The notes below the pieces were generated by a model, which saw nothing but the letters and a program-made list of their open reading frames with translations, had not been told where the DNA came from and did no database searches. This document shows, piece by piece, positions 35,120 through 46,989 of a stretch of 64,000 bases of DNA. The stretch covers positions 2,418,001-2,482,000 of the forward strand of contig NW_026515543.1 of assembly GCF_014898815.1 (NCBI RefSeq). Direction: 5' to 3'. The DNA is from Panonychus citri. Its lineage: Eukaryota; Arthropoda; Arachnida; Trombidiformes; Tetranychidae. How positions within the stretch are numbered: position 1 is the stretch's first letter; each line of letters opens with the position of its first letter. The translations under genes were made by a program, and so were the position numbers.

Positions 35120-35726
35120 AATTTCTAAAGGAACCTGAAGTATCGCTCATTATAACCGGAAGAACATTGAAGAAAATTAATCAAAATTAAAAAGAAAAGA
35201 AAAGAAAAACAAATCAAAACAAAAATTATAAAAAAGAAAAAAAATTCACTTGAATTCCTCAAGCGCCAATGAGAAAATCATAACATTGGAGATCCGATAT
35301 TCTAAAAAGATACAATCAGATATGAAGGAACAATTTTTGAATTCGAAATCAGTTGATTTAGTTAATTACAATTAAATGGAAATGTTTCAGATTTAAACAA
35401 CAGAATATTCTGGTTAATTTATGCTGAAAATATATTCTGATTAGAGTGTAAAATGAAATCAATTGGAAAACTTGGTTAACTTTGTTTCGAAATTAAAAAG
35501 ACAAAACTTTTAGATTTAAATGATTTCGATTGTTGGTTAATTTTAATTGTTCAAATTGGAATTGGAATTGGAAATTACATTAAAAATGTTTAATTAGAAA
35601 GATTTAATAAATGTAAGGAAAGAATTTGATGAAAAGTGTTTTAATTAGAAAGTAAAATGTCTTGGAAAATTTGGATTAATGAATTTGGTTCGAATTTTGA
35701 TTTTTCGTTTTCGATTTTCTTTCGTT
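35120..35726. other. Intergenic upstream of the membrane protein, containing repeated 5' cassette
   Basis: About 600 bases, AT-rich. The segment 35247-35460 is copy B of the cassette. The remainder probably holds the phosphatase 3' end. No gene is seen. Confidence 0.4.
35247..35460 (-). repeat. 5' cassette repeat, copy B (upstream of membrane protein)
   Basis: Matches 33014-33240: the first about 120 nt differ at about one position, then similarity falls off with indels. It lies about 130 nt upstream of the 35119 start codon, in the same orientation as copy A relative to its gene. Confidence 0.85.
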
Positions 35727-38162
35727 CTAACAACTTGTATCTAATCTTAAAACTCTCAATTTTTCTTGTTCTATAAAAATACAGGCTGATTCATTCATTC
35801 CACCACAATAATGAGAAGATGAGAAAACGGTGATCACCTTTCCACCCATATGGAACCGATAACCCGCCGGGATAACCTCATGAGCTCTGATAATGTGAGT
35901 TAATCCATTGGCCTGAAGAAACTTGTTGACCGCTTCTTCGTTGAAATAATAAGCTGTACCTCGTTTGGTGTTGGGTAGAAAACCTTGTAAACCGTTGAAC
36001 GAAGTAGATCCCGATTGTAACCTTAACATGTCCGCATATTCATCATACTCATTACCCGAAACTGGATCATTCCAAAGTATTTCCCATGCAGCGGGTGATT
36101 GAGACTCGGGCTCGGGCAATGGAGTGGGTATGGCTTGAAGATCGTCGATTTTGGTTAACGAAGTTGGTATTCCACCATGAGCACAGAAAATTGATTCATC
36201 GATAACTGCACAAATCGGCATAACATCGAAGACCCGGTTAATTGCATCCCAAATTGTACTTCCCAAATTTTTACCGAATTTGTCCAAACACTCTCGTTGA
36301 AAGGTGAACACCGCTTGAATTGATCGTAGTTCATGATTACCTCGAAGAAGCCAGAACTTTTCAGGGGATAACAGTTTACACGAGAATAGGTAAAGAATAC
36401 ATTCTAGACCATATTCACCTCGATCGACAAAATCTCCCAGGAACAAATAACTCGCTGGAACACAATTAGGAGCTTTTCTCCACAAGATTCGTTCATAAAT
36501 CATCATGTCTCTAAAATTACCATGAGTGTCACCGAGAACGTAAACTGGACTACTGATCTTGATACATCTCGCCTCTCTTTTGAAGGTACTTTCAATGTCC
36601 GAGCAAAGTTTGATAATCGCATTGGCCAAGGCCGTTCGATCACAGGTAACCCAATAATTTCCAGCCTTTGATTTTTCACCAGGTTTTCGCCGAGTTCCAA
36701 AGGTCCGTTTAAAGTTACCCAAATTGGCCACTTCAGAGTAATCACGAAGCCATTCAATCATTCGATTGGCCACATTTTCGACACTGAAAGCGACTAATGA
36801 CATCGCTCGACGATCCTTTGGAGTTTGAACAACTTCCTCTGGTAACACTTCCATTGGTTCAACGATATTTCCCTCGGGTGCAACTCGAGCTGAATGAACG
36901 GCGATAGTGTAACGTTTGTTTCTACAATTAGAACACGAACCTTTGGTTCGTTTACTGACTTTGACCTCATGTTCACCCGAATTACCACCTGATGGTGTTG
37001 GAATATGAGTCAATGATTCGTAACAACGTTTAGTACCAATGGTTGTTAAAATTGGAAACGGAGATCGAAACAATGAAGATGAACCTCGAAATGACATTGT
37101 ACCAATAGCTCGTAACAATTGGGTATCAGAGACAACGGGTGAAGGGTCATTCAAGTTAATACCAAGTGCCTGGTAGTTTTTAACCAACTCTTTCTCAACG
37201 GAATCATCGTCATGAGGCTTATTTTTCAATCTCAAAATATCGTAGGTCATTCGAGCCATTTCAATGTTGTCCAATACCGAATCGTTATTAATATCATAGT
37301 AACGGAAAATGTAACCACATCGTAGCTCACCAGGATGACCACCATGGTGGGTTTGTTTGTCCATGGCGGCGAGGCCAAGTAGAAACTCATGGAAAGACAA
37401 GTAAGACATATGATTGAAGCCAAAGGCTCGGTAAACATTTTCCAGGTCAGTATCGTTCGGTGGCCAACCAATTCGTGACATGTAATCAACAAATGAAGGG
37501 AAAACCATGTACTGTGATGGATAACAGTGTTGAATGAATTCGGAGTAAAGTCGACTGATATCTCGTTCCATGAAATTTGCCGATTTCAACATTTCATCTT
37601 GAAAAGTTTTCGCTGTCTCTCTGGGCAAATATCTCATAGCGTCTCGCAAAGTGTACTCAGTGTAAGCACCTTTTTCAATAGCGTTATGTAAAAAGGCCTC
37701 ACCGAAAACACAAGGCTCTGGACCCCAAAGATCAGTGACATTTTGATTGATAACATCGTCGGCTGAATGCCAGCTTAAAGTTTTGTTTGTTTGGCAACAA
37801 TTACCTTTATCTTCATGAGTTAATTGTGATAGGAAAGTAACTCGAGTAACGAATTGGCAAAAGTATGGAACCTGAAGTCGGAAAATGTGAATCAATTCAG
37901 GCTGAGAAAATGAAAGATACGATTTAGGTCCAGATCCGGTTGAAAGTACTTGCTTTAATCTGGAAACACAAGCGGCATACCAGCCCTCTGACGGCTTTAG
38001 GGCCACATAGGGAAGCCACATTCCTTTTCCTTCACCGATACGAGTAAGGCCAAAATTGTTGTGCCTTGGACAGTAAATTACGGTCGCACAACAATCAAAT
38101 AAATTAGGTCCAAAAGGGGTCGGTGCTTCGGCTCGTTCTAATGATTGAATTCGTCGCATCAT
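35727..38162 (-). CDS. EF-hand and PP1-fold Ser/Thr phosphatase multidomain protein
   Basis: A single-exon ORF of 811 residues. The N-terminal about 100 residues (GLTRIGEGKGMWLPYVALKPSE) resemble a degenerate Nudix-like fold; this part is uncertain. Residues about 180-320 are EF-hand-like, with one canonical loop, DINNDSVLDNIE, at 290-301. From about 510 to 800 comes a PPP-family phosphatase with all metal motifs: GDTHGNF (544), GDFVDRG (576), RGNHE (607) and SSHYCGG near the end. The order EF-hand then phosphatase is the reverse of PPEF/RdgC. Predicted role: calcium-modulated Ser/Thr dephosphorylation. The exact orthologue is not clear to me. An upstream ORF overlaps its start codon. Confidence 0.85.
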   Translation of the reverse strand: MMRRIQSLERAEAPTPFGPNLFDCCATVIYCPRHNNFGLTRIGEGKGMWLPYVALKPSEGWYAACVSRLKQVLSTGSGPKSYLSFSQPELIHIFRLQVPYFCQFVTRVTFLSQLTHEDKGNCCQTNKTLSWHSADDVINQNVTDLWGPEPCVFGEAFLHNAIEKGAYTEYTLRDAMRYLPRETAKTFQDEMLKSANFMERDISRLYSEFIQHCYPSQYMVFPSFVDYMSRIGWPPNDTDLENVYRAFGFNHMSYLSFHEFLLGLAAMDKQTHHGGHPGELRCGYIFRYYDINNDSVLDNIEMARMTYDILRLKNKPHDDDSVEKELVKNYQALGINLNDPSPVVSDTQLLRAIGTMSFRGSSSLFRSPFPILTTIGTKRCYESLTHIPTPSGGNSGEHEVKVSKRTKGSCSNCRNKRYTIAVHSARVAPEGNIVEPMEVLPEEVVQTPKDRRAMSLVAFSVENVANRMIEWLRDYSEVANLGNFKRTFGTRRKPGEKSKAGNYWVTCDRTALANAIIKLCSDIESTFKREARCIKISSPVYVLGDTHGNFRDMMIYERILWRKAPNCVPASYLFLGDFVDRGEYGLECILYLFSCKLLSPEKFWLLRGNHELRSIQAVFTFQRECLDKFGKNLGSTIWDAINRVFDVMPICAVIDESIFCAHGGIPTSLTKIDDLQAIPTPLPEPESQSPAAWEILWNDPVSGNEYDEYADMLRLQSGSTSFNGLQGFLPNTKRGTAYYFNEEAVNKFLQANGLTHIIRAHEVIPAGYRFHMGGKVITVFSSSHYCGGMNESACIFIEQEKLRVLRLDTSC

Positions 38163-38278
38163 TTTACTGGCGGAAGTTCCGAGCGAAGATGTTGATTCAA
38201 GTGATGGCGATCTTTTCGAAATCCTAAAGCTTTAGCTCGATCTTTGGCATTCCGAACATTTTTTCCTGGTTTGGGCAT
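38159..38278 (-). other. Upstream ORF overlapping the phosphatase start codon
   Basis: A 39-codon reading frame, rich in Lys and Arg (begins MPKPGKNVRNAKDRAK), starts at an ATG at 38278 and ends in a TGA nested in the ATGATG of the phosphatase start. This is a stop/start overlap that could allow re-initiation. Alternatively a hidden intron (acceptor-like TTTAG near 38230) links part of this sequence to the main frame, which is also open upstream of its ATG. Confidence 0.5.
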
Positions 38279-38864
38279 AATTAACACAATTAAGAATCAA
38301 TTTAACTTAAAACCAATTAAAACAATTGATCGATTGTTAAATGGTCTTCAATTAAAACTAAATCATCCATTGAAGTTGAAGAAAACACCATGTACCAGAA
38401 TTTTGAATAGAATTGAATTAATTTTGATTAAAATGAACAAATTAGTTGGAGGACAAAATTAAACACAATAATCAAATTGATAAGTTAATTGTTACAATTT
38501 CATTAGAACAACAATTAGTAAATTTAAGGATATAAAGAAAATTAGCTATTATAAGATTCGATAGTTAATTAAACTTTTCAACAATTAGTTGAATGTAATT
38601 TTTTTCCTACAAATTATTAATTGTCAGTTTGTAAGCAAAAAATGATTAAACAATCAACATTAAGATTGCTTTTCTTAAGCCAATCAATTTATTAATCATG
38701 GCATTGATGTTTTACATTATTTACAATTTGTTCAATTTGTTGGGAGTAAAATTATCACAATTAGCGATTTTTTTCCTTCATTCGAGTATCTTGTCAATAC
38801 AATTCCAATTGTATCTCATGATAATACACTAATTACAATGAGAGTTTTTGATTACTTTGATTAA
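38279..38864. other. Intergenic between FHIP and phosphatase
   Basis: About 590 AT-rich bases: phosphatase promoter and FHIP 3' end. No gene is recognised. Confidence 0.35.
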
Positions 38865-41800
38865 TCAATTTGTAGTAAAGTTAATGAAGTAACTTTGGGG
38901 TAACAATTGATGATAATTAAATTGATTAGGTTCGATATCCGATAGTAAATAATGTTCCATGGAAATTGCTGCCAATTCTTTGATAAACTCTTCGAAAATT
39001 ATACAAGCTTGAATGATACGAACATTTTCTGACGATTTAGTTGATCCATCGATACCTTCATCCTCTTCAATCAAGTATTTCTTGTTAATGAATCTATTTA
39101 AAAATAAGAAGAAAACAAGACAATTAACCAAATTTCGTCGAAAAGACAATTAGTTAAACACTCACTTGTATCCATTGTCCAGAGACTCTAATGATGGACA
39201 TTCTTCAAGTTTAGAGTTACTTGTTACCCAAGGAAGAAATGATTTTAAGCTTCTTCTTTTTTTCACTGAAAGTAACAGAGAAACAAACAATTAGAAGGTA
39301 ATTGATTAATTGCCATGGAAAATAAATAATTACCTTTTTTGTCTGCATTTGACTTGATTGAGAATGAAGTTTCTGATTCTTCACTAACAGCTGATCCAGA
39401 TCTTTTAACAGGTAAAGTTAATGAGGATAAATTTTGTTTCTCTTTCAAATACAATTCATTGAAATTATCAATCTTTCTTGACATATCTTCTAATTGTTTT
39501 TTCAGGTTAATCAGGATGGAAAATAAACTTCGAACATTTTTGTGCAATTTAAGGTCACAATTAAGGAATAATGATTTCAAATGATATTCTGGAAAAGTTG
39601 CCAGACGACTGATTATCCCGGTAAGTTGTAGATTTACGTAATAATCGTTGAAAGGTAATTGTGATAAACGAGAGAGTAAATTTGAAAGAAAAGGTCCAAT
39701 CATTTCGGCTTCGCTATTGTGACTAGGTTCGTTTGTCGATGTTGGTGAAGAGGTTGAGGAAGAGGTTGTTGTTGTTGTTGTTGATATTGTTGGTGTTTGT
39801 ATATTTTCACAGGTCATATCGGTCAGGCCAGATAACTTTGAACAGTCCAGGTTAAAATTGGAGGACGAACTGGTTGTTAAAAATATTCCAGAATCAGATG
39901 GAGGTGAAATCATTTGATTATCGTTTGAACCATTCATGTTTTTTGACTCGTATTTAATTAACCATGGTGATGTTTTCACTTTACAATCAAGTATTGCAGA
40001 GTGAGCCTCATCTAGGTAATTAAAACAGCTCTCAAAGAAATTGTTGTCAGCGTTAATTGCTGAGCAATTTACTGGGGTAACTGTTGAAGTCACATTGTAA
40101 TCATATGAGGAATAAGTTGATGATGATGTAGATCGTGATGGTGATGGAGATAAATGATCCAAGTTCAATGAATTATGAAATGATCTTAATGGTATTTGTT
40201 GTTGTTGTTGATGATGATGATGATGTTGATTAAATGTTGGCACAAGGGTGAAAAACTTTTTTGCAGAATACAGAAATTGTTCAGAGACATCAGATTCCAT
40301 TCCATGATCATGTTTATTATCAAAGATAATTTTACAATCGATTAGATATCTAAAGGGAAAACGGATACATAAATGATAATAAATTAGTGTCACAGGAAAA
40401 CAATTTAAATTACCGGAAAATAAGTAAGTAAATCTAAATAAAAACAAACCTTAATAACAATTCAAGGATAACATCTTCACAATCAAGGTCTATGATGGTC
40501 CTAATCAATACCAAAGTGATTAAGCTTAACTAGAAAAGATATAATAACAACAAAAGGAAGGACAATAAGACAAAGAAAAAACAAATTTAAAATTAGTTGA
40601 CCATTGAAAGAATTGAATAAAATGACCAACCTTGGTTGTCGCTTGAATCCGAGCAATCAGAGTATTGAGTATCCGTTGGTCGTCAAATTTTTCAATACAA
40701 ATGAATTTAAGAAATATCTTCAAAAGTTGAGGCTCAGTCACTCGGCGTAAACACAATTCAAGGTAAGAAGTGGTTGTAATGATTTGCTGAATAGTGTCCT
40801 GTGAAAACAATCAACAATTAACAAACAAACAAAATATAAACATTAGTTAAAATTCAATGACCAAAGGTAAATAAAAGGCAAACAAAATATAAAACAAGGA
40901 AATTGAAATAATATATAAAAGGTATTGCAAAAATATACAGAGGATTTAGATGTAAAAAAGAGGATAATTAGCTGAGGCATGCAGTGGCAAAAAAATAATT
41001 AAGATAATTAATTAAAAAGGGAAGACAAACCGAGTGCTTTGTTGAGTTTTCCAGTATATCAAGAGGTATATTCATTTCCTGTAAAAAGTTATGTATATAA
41101 AAGTTATAAGCTGGGAAACCTAAGATTGTTTGATTATTACAATTGATTTGATTGTTTATCATTTGTAAAATGATTAAATGTTTGCACTGAAAGCCAAGCT
41201 AATTAGATGAGTAAGAAATTTGCAATTTTCTTAACCACATGATTGATTTTTTGTTTGTTTTTTTTCTCATCTTCATGATATTTAATCCTAAATGAACATT
41301 GATAATCCATAATCTGGATCCATAATTTATCCCAACTTACCTCATGTAAAGCGGGTCCAATAACGGGAACCAGAAAACCTTGATAAATTAGGTTAATCAT
41401 TTGTTTCTTAATCAATGGATGGGAAACTTTAACCACAAAATTACAAAAATCTAATGAACTTAGGAAATTTTGTAATTCGGGTTTATCGGCGATATCTTGT
41501 TCGGTGATTTGTAAACGATCGTCTAATGTTATTAATTTTCGAGGTAACGAGGAGTAAAGTCCACTTAATATCGTCGCCATAACTGGACCTAGATTACTGT
41601 CATTGGCTATGTATTGACTGAGTGATTCGTTTGTTTGAGAGATTGGCATAATTTGGAGAAGTCCGTTACGTGCCTGTTGACCGATGGCACCTTCACGATG
41701 GACAAATGAAATGAGTAAAGAGAATCTAAAGGATGAAAATAAAATCAAATTAACATCTAAATTGTTGATTGTTTTCGTCAATATGATGATTACTTACACC

Positions 41801-42838
41801 AAAAATCGCGATTCAATTTCTTTCCGCTCAGAAAAATATTTTGATTTATAATCAGAATTTTTAAATTCATCATTGTGCTCGTTATTGTTTCTATTTTCAT
41901 GATCACCATTATCGTTGAAAAATAATTGTAAAAGTTGATTGTCACGTCCAATACATTGACAAATCGTATTGAGCAGGGAAACGAGTCGTTTTTCAACGTC
42001 CAAGGGACAAGTTTTACTACAACGGGATAAAAGTTGATGTAATATCTTAATTACAGAGGATTGGAAGATGCAATTATCCTTATTGTATCTGCTTAAAAGA
42101 AGGTCAAAAGATTTGAGTTGTTCAATTTTCATGATATTGGTGAACTCTCCGATATCACAGCTCCAATTGAATATTTGATCTAAAATATTTTCCATTAAAA
42201 AGTAATCTATGTATTTAAAACAAGAAAAGAAAACAATTAGTATGTGTAAATATATTATTCCAATGGTAATATTATTCACCTAATAGTGTGGTTGATGATG
42301 ATGATGAAGATGACAAGGATGATGGTGATGGAGAGGGTGAGCAAGATAAATCCATGGATTTTGAGTGTTGGGAGGAACTTGTATCATTAATTAATTTGGT
42401 GTTACTTGTGTTGGTAAAATTTTTGGCTTCCTGAAGGAGCAAGGCAATCATTTGATCAATATTATTCACAACACTGGTTATATCATCGGTGGTGATTACT
42501 TTGGATTTTGGCACTTGAGGGTTGAATCCATTGGATGTAATTGTTTTCTGGGTCATGATGACTGATGTTTGATACCAATGATTTTTAAATGTCGCCAACA
42601 TAACTGATGGATCAAGGTGCTTTATGGTATAATCACAATTATCAATTAAACTGTGATCATTAATTGATCGTTGGTGATTGTTATTGGTATGTTGTGATGA
42701 GGGTAATGAGTAAAATTGTGAATTATGTGGTTCAGGTTGATTGTTGATTCCAAATTTACGTCCTTCGTATTGTTGATCAACTGTTGATGGAGTTAATCTG
42801 TTGTTCTGATTTGATCTTCTATTCCGCCAATTGTTCAT
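38865..42838 (-). CDS. FHIP1: FTS-Hook-interacting protein (FHIP/FAM160A)
   Basis: Nine exons (42838-42280, 42206-41798, 41725-41341, 41078-41031, 40798-40631, 40529-40450, 40349-39334, 39265-39166, 39093-38865) give 997 residues with every junction in frame. The helical core is very typical of the family: REGAIGQQARNGLL, GPVMATILSGLYSSLPRKL, SLDFCNFVVKVSHPL, GFLVPVIGPALHE, TSYLELCLRRVTEPQLL and DCEDVILELLLRYL. Family role: subunit of the FTS-Hook-FHIP complex that links early endosomes (via Rab5) to dynein/dynactin. The N-terminal about 190 residues and a long Ser/His/Gln-rich insert in exon 7 are low complexity and lineage-specific. Confidence 0.93.
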
Positions 42839-45807
42839 CTTGTTGTTCAATTAAATTCTGTCTACGATTCTGAATGGGAATAGAAAGAAATGTAAATACA
42901 ATCAATGAATAGGAGAACAAAAAAAAATCGAATCAATTTTAGTGAAAACTGGTTTCGATTATCATATTGATTAATCATAAGATTTTAATGATCAGCAAGA
43001 AATGGTTATGACAATCATATCAAGCACAATGAGAAAAAAGTAACAATTTGATGAGCATACACACAAATCAACAATTAGATAATAGTGAGAGTTGGAAAAT
43101 TACAATTGAAACCATGATTAGAGTGATTTGTCAATAATCATAAGCATAAAGTTAACAGAAATTAATTGATTGAGTTAATTAAAAGCCTCAAGGCTTTTTC
43201 CCTTAAATGTTATCAATTAAAAAGCTGACCCAAATTCAGTGAGTGTGGACAAATATATAATAGACAATTTAATGATTTAATAGTAATTATGAAAGTGATT
43301 TGATTTTTTTCTCATTTCCTGAACTAATCAAATTGTTTCATTAAATGTAATTTATCATTCATGATAATAATAAATTAACATTATCAGAACAAGACAATTA
43401 AGGATGAAGATGAAGGTTTTTTTTTGTTAACCATACAAAATGATGAGCATTCACCATGGAAGTTAATTGTTGATCATTTGGTAAGAAAACAAAAACCAAC
43501 AACAATTTAAATTACATGGATCTACATTTATTACTGTTAATATTTATTGGATTTGATTTATGATTTGGTGGACATTTAAATTGTTAAGTTAATAAGAGTA
43601 AAAAACGGAAAAGGATAAACCATCTGATCATGACAATAAATCATTGAGAATATAATTATAAATGATATCATTGTTATATTGATAGAAATCAATTTAATGG
43701 TAGTTAGTATTTAATATAATTGTGTATCTAATGCATATTGCTATTAGTTGATTCAGCTTCCATTAGATTGATATACTTGATCAATTGAATTGAATACAAG
43801 TTAAATGATGGAGAGAGAAATTAACTTTAAGTTAACTTTAATGATGATTAGAACAATTAATGAAAATTATAATCAACTGAAGGTTATCATAATTAATCCT
43901 ACACTTTATTATTATTGTTATTGTGAGTGTTTTAATTTCACAATTAGCTAATAATGTGATTTGCTTTTGACGTTAAATTGTTTGATGAAATTAGGATTCT
44001 TTCATTGATTGTCATTAATTTAAAGTCAAGGATGTTAATCATTATTCATATGGTTAGTCATTAATTATCGTTTCTTCATTTATCCCATTGTTGGTAATCT
44101 AATGTGATTTAAGATAATTATCGAGAATGTTATTTATGGAAATGTTTGATTGTGGTGAACACAAAAAATTAAACAAATCATATGAATCATTGATGATGAT
44201 TGTCACTTTAACTAATGTAAAACATAATCTGATCATCAATTGATTCAATATAATTTACTCTTAATTTTCAATGTTTAATCTGTTGTTAGATAGTAACTAT
44301 TAATATTTATTTTTTTCGATGGGACTTTTGACCTGCAATTGAAGTTGCCAACAATTAACAACCACAATTGTTGCTTATTAAATAAACACATTGATAGTTT
44401 TTGAATGTTTTCCATCATCATCTTCCTATTTATCATTAAATCTCTTGTTAAGCAATAAAAGAAAAGCAATTGAAAGATTATGACAGATGAGAAAATGAAA
44501 AAGTGTGGAAACAATTTATGTATAATATGTTAAAAGCAATAATTATCCATCATGATGGTTAACACTTACCTAAAGTTTAATAATGATGGTAAAAAAGCAG
44601 TCAACTTGTTAATGATGATGATGATGATGCTGTTGTCAGAGGCATGTTAATTAAAAGTAGAAAATGTAAATATTATCCTTTTGTTTGTGATGAATGATTG
44701 AATATGAGACTCATTGAAAAAATGGTAAACGCAGTGAATGAAATAGGGTGTTGATCATTTTTTTCCGTTGAACAAAAACCATAAAACAAAACGAAAAGCA
44801 AAACTGAAGGTGGATTTTAAGGTGACATCAGAGTGAGTCCAATTCTATACACCAAATAACTAGAATTTAGAAAATAAAAGAGAGAGAGAAAGAAAGAAAT
44901 TCAAAGTTAGATAAGTAAATACAAGAATTTTCAACCCTTAGGTGATAAATGTGAGAGAAACAAGTTTACATGATCGATATAGTAAAAGAAAATGATACAA
45001 ACAGAATCTAAATAATTCGGTAATGTAAATAAATCAGTAGAAGAGGATTAAAACCAGTTGATTAACAATCGATGAGAAATAATTAATTTAGAAAAATGGA
45101 GATTAAAATAAATTAGATTAACATCAAAATTGGAGGGACAGAAAATGTAAACAAAAGGTAAACACAATCTCTTTCAATGGAGGACATTCAGTAAAAGGAA
45201 AAAGCAAAAACAGTAGTTGATTAAACATCATTATAACAAAAGAACTTACGTAATTTCATTTAATCCATTGATTAGAAGCAGATTGTTACAGAATTAATCA
45301 GAATGAGTAATATAAAAAATAACCACCGACACAAATGATAAAAAGCAACAATTAAAAGCAAAAATTTTTTTCCTCTTCAATTCAGCTCAATGAAATTTAG
45401 AAAATGGGATTTGACTGCCACCTGTTGACCGATATTCTTACTAAAGAGCATTTGTTTTTCTATTAACAAAAATTGAAACAATTTCTAATTATTTGATCAA
45501 CTTAAGATTAGATTAATTAGTCTCCTGGTGATTTTTTAATTGTTCATTTACTTTGGAGATACAATTTCAATGATTAACAAGTAATTAATAATAACTAATT
45601 ATTATCTTGAGGTTTTCATCTTGTTCCTTTGGTTACTGTTACTAAGGCAACAAGAGTAACTATTTTTGGTGAAAGTGTTTCAATATTTTGATTTAATTAT
45701 TTATTGTGATTTGTGTTTGTGTTTGTTTTTGTTACAATTTAATTAGCATATATAAATGATTTAATTAGATTTCTTATTAAGTATTTGTGTTATAATTAAA
45801 GTGCAAA
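42839..45807. other. Large AT-rich gene-poor interval
   Basis: About 3 kb between the divergent FHIP and COX20 start codons, by far the longest non-coding stretch in a compact region. It has many short A/T runs and TAATTG words but no ORF, tRNA-like or repeat structure that I can support. It may contain 5' UTR exons of FHIP and long-range regulatory sequence. Confidence 0.4.
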
Positions 45808-46366
45808 ATGTCAGATGAAATTGATGATGATTTAGAGGAAAAGGTAAGGTTGTTTTTCTTTGTTGTTATTTTCTATTCTCTTTTTTAATTTGGTTTCTTC
45901 TTTCTAATTGTTTACAATTTAGGTTGGTTTTTGGAAACGATTTGCTGGTCAACCGTGTGTTAGACAAACGTATTTATATTCATTTACTGGTGGATTAATT
46001 GTTGGCTCTCTCAATTTCATGTTCACCAGTAAGTCCAATCAATATTTGTAATATTTAATTTGGAAAACAATTTTCATTCTCATTGAAATTCAGCTTTGTT
46101 TTCTCAATTGTTAACTATTTCAATTGATGACAATTTGACTTTAATTTTTTGATTTCTTTTCTGTTTCAGGTAATGTTAATCTCTCACAAATACGAGGTAT
46201 TAGTACATTTGCTGGAACAATGGGAATCTATTGGGTCTTTTGTCGTTACAATTATTTCAAAGAGCAGAAAGAACTCAAGAAAATATCAGAGACGATCGCT
46301 GAAAGAGCTTTAACTCTCGGTGTTAATCCGAATGATCCAATTATCCCTGAAGAATTCAAAAGATGA
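45808..46366 (+). CDS. COX20: Cytochrome c oxidase assembly factor COX20
   Basis: Three short exons (45808-45843, 45923-46028, 46170-46366) give 112 residues. The pattern WKRFAGQPCVRQTYLYSFTGG, a first membrane segment, a second (TFAGTMGIYWVFC) and the CRYNYFKEQKEL motif match COX20/FAM36A, whose human protein is about 118 residues. Role: inner-mitochondrial-membrane chaperone that stabilises newly made COX2 and presents it to SCO copper chaperones during complex IV assembly. An AATAAA lies at 46525-46530, about 160 nt after the stop. It is convergent with the leishmanolysin-like gene. Confidence 0.93.
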
Positions 46367-46989
46367 TTTATCGTAGTTCAATGGCTCGCTAATGATTAGA
46401 AATTTTTCTCATCAAAAGAAATGATTAATAACAGTACAATCTAAAGTTCTAAAGGATTAACAAAATGACTCCGATTTAGTCGATCACACAATTGATGGAT
46501 CTTCCAAAAGTAAAGGTTATCATCAATAAAATCAATTGTCAGAAATGATCAGTTATTTGAGGCACTGATTTAGTTATATATTATATATATATAGAGTTTA
46601 AATCATTTGTCATACATGAAAAGAGGTTTTTGTTGTAAAACAGAAAAGGATTGATTGGAATTACAAAATGATTTAGTTGTACACAATACAATTGTTTTCT
46701 TTGTATAATACAATTAATTTTGGTAGCGGATAAAAAGAGTGTCCAAAGATCAGAGTGTAAACTTGTTTTCTAAATTGTAATTGAAGTAAATGATGATAAT
46801 TGTATATCAGAACAATAAGCTTTAAACACTAAACTTATCCACTTGAAGGTCATGTGTCAGATTATTGTGTTGATAGTAAAATATTTCCAAGCAATCAAAT
46901 GAAACGAAAAAAAAGAAGAAAAATTTCAATTGGATTAAGGATAATTGTTGGAATAGGAAAAAAAAAGTTGATAAATCAATAGGTTAATA
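46367..46989. other. Convergent 3' region of COX20 and the leishmanolysin-like gene
   Basis: About 620 bases. It contains an AATAAA for COX20 at 46525-46530 and AT-rich 3' sequence for the opposing gene. No gene is seen. Confidence 0.4.

Noticed and set aside
44275..44514. 79-codon minus-strand ORF in the gene-poor interval
   Set aside because: AT-rich, lysine/isoleucine-biased composition, no domain and no splice context; within the range expected by chance.
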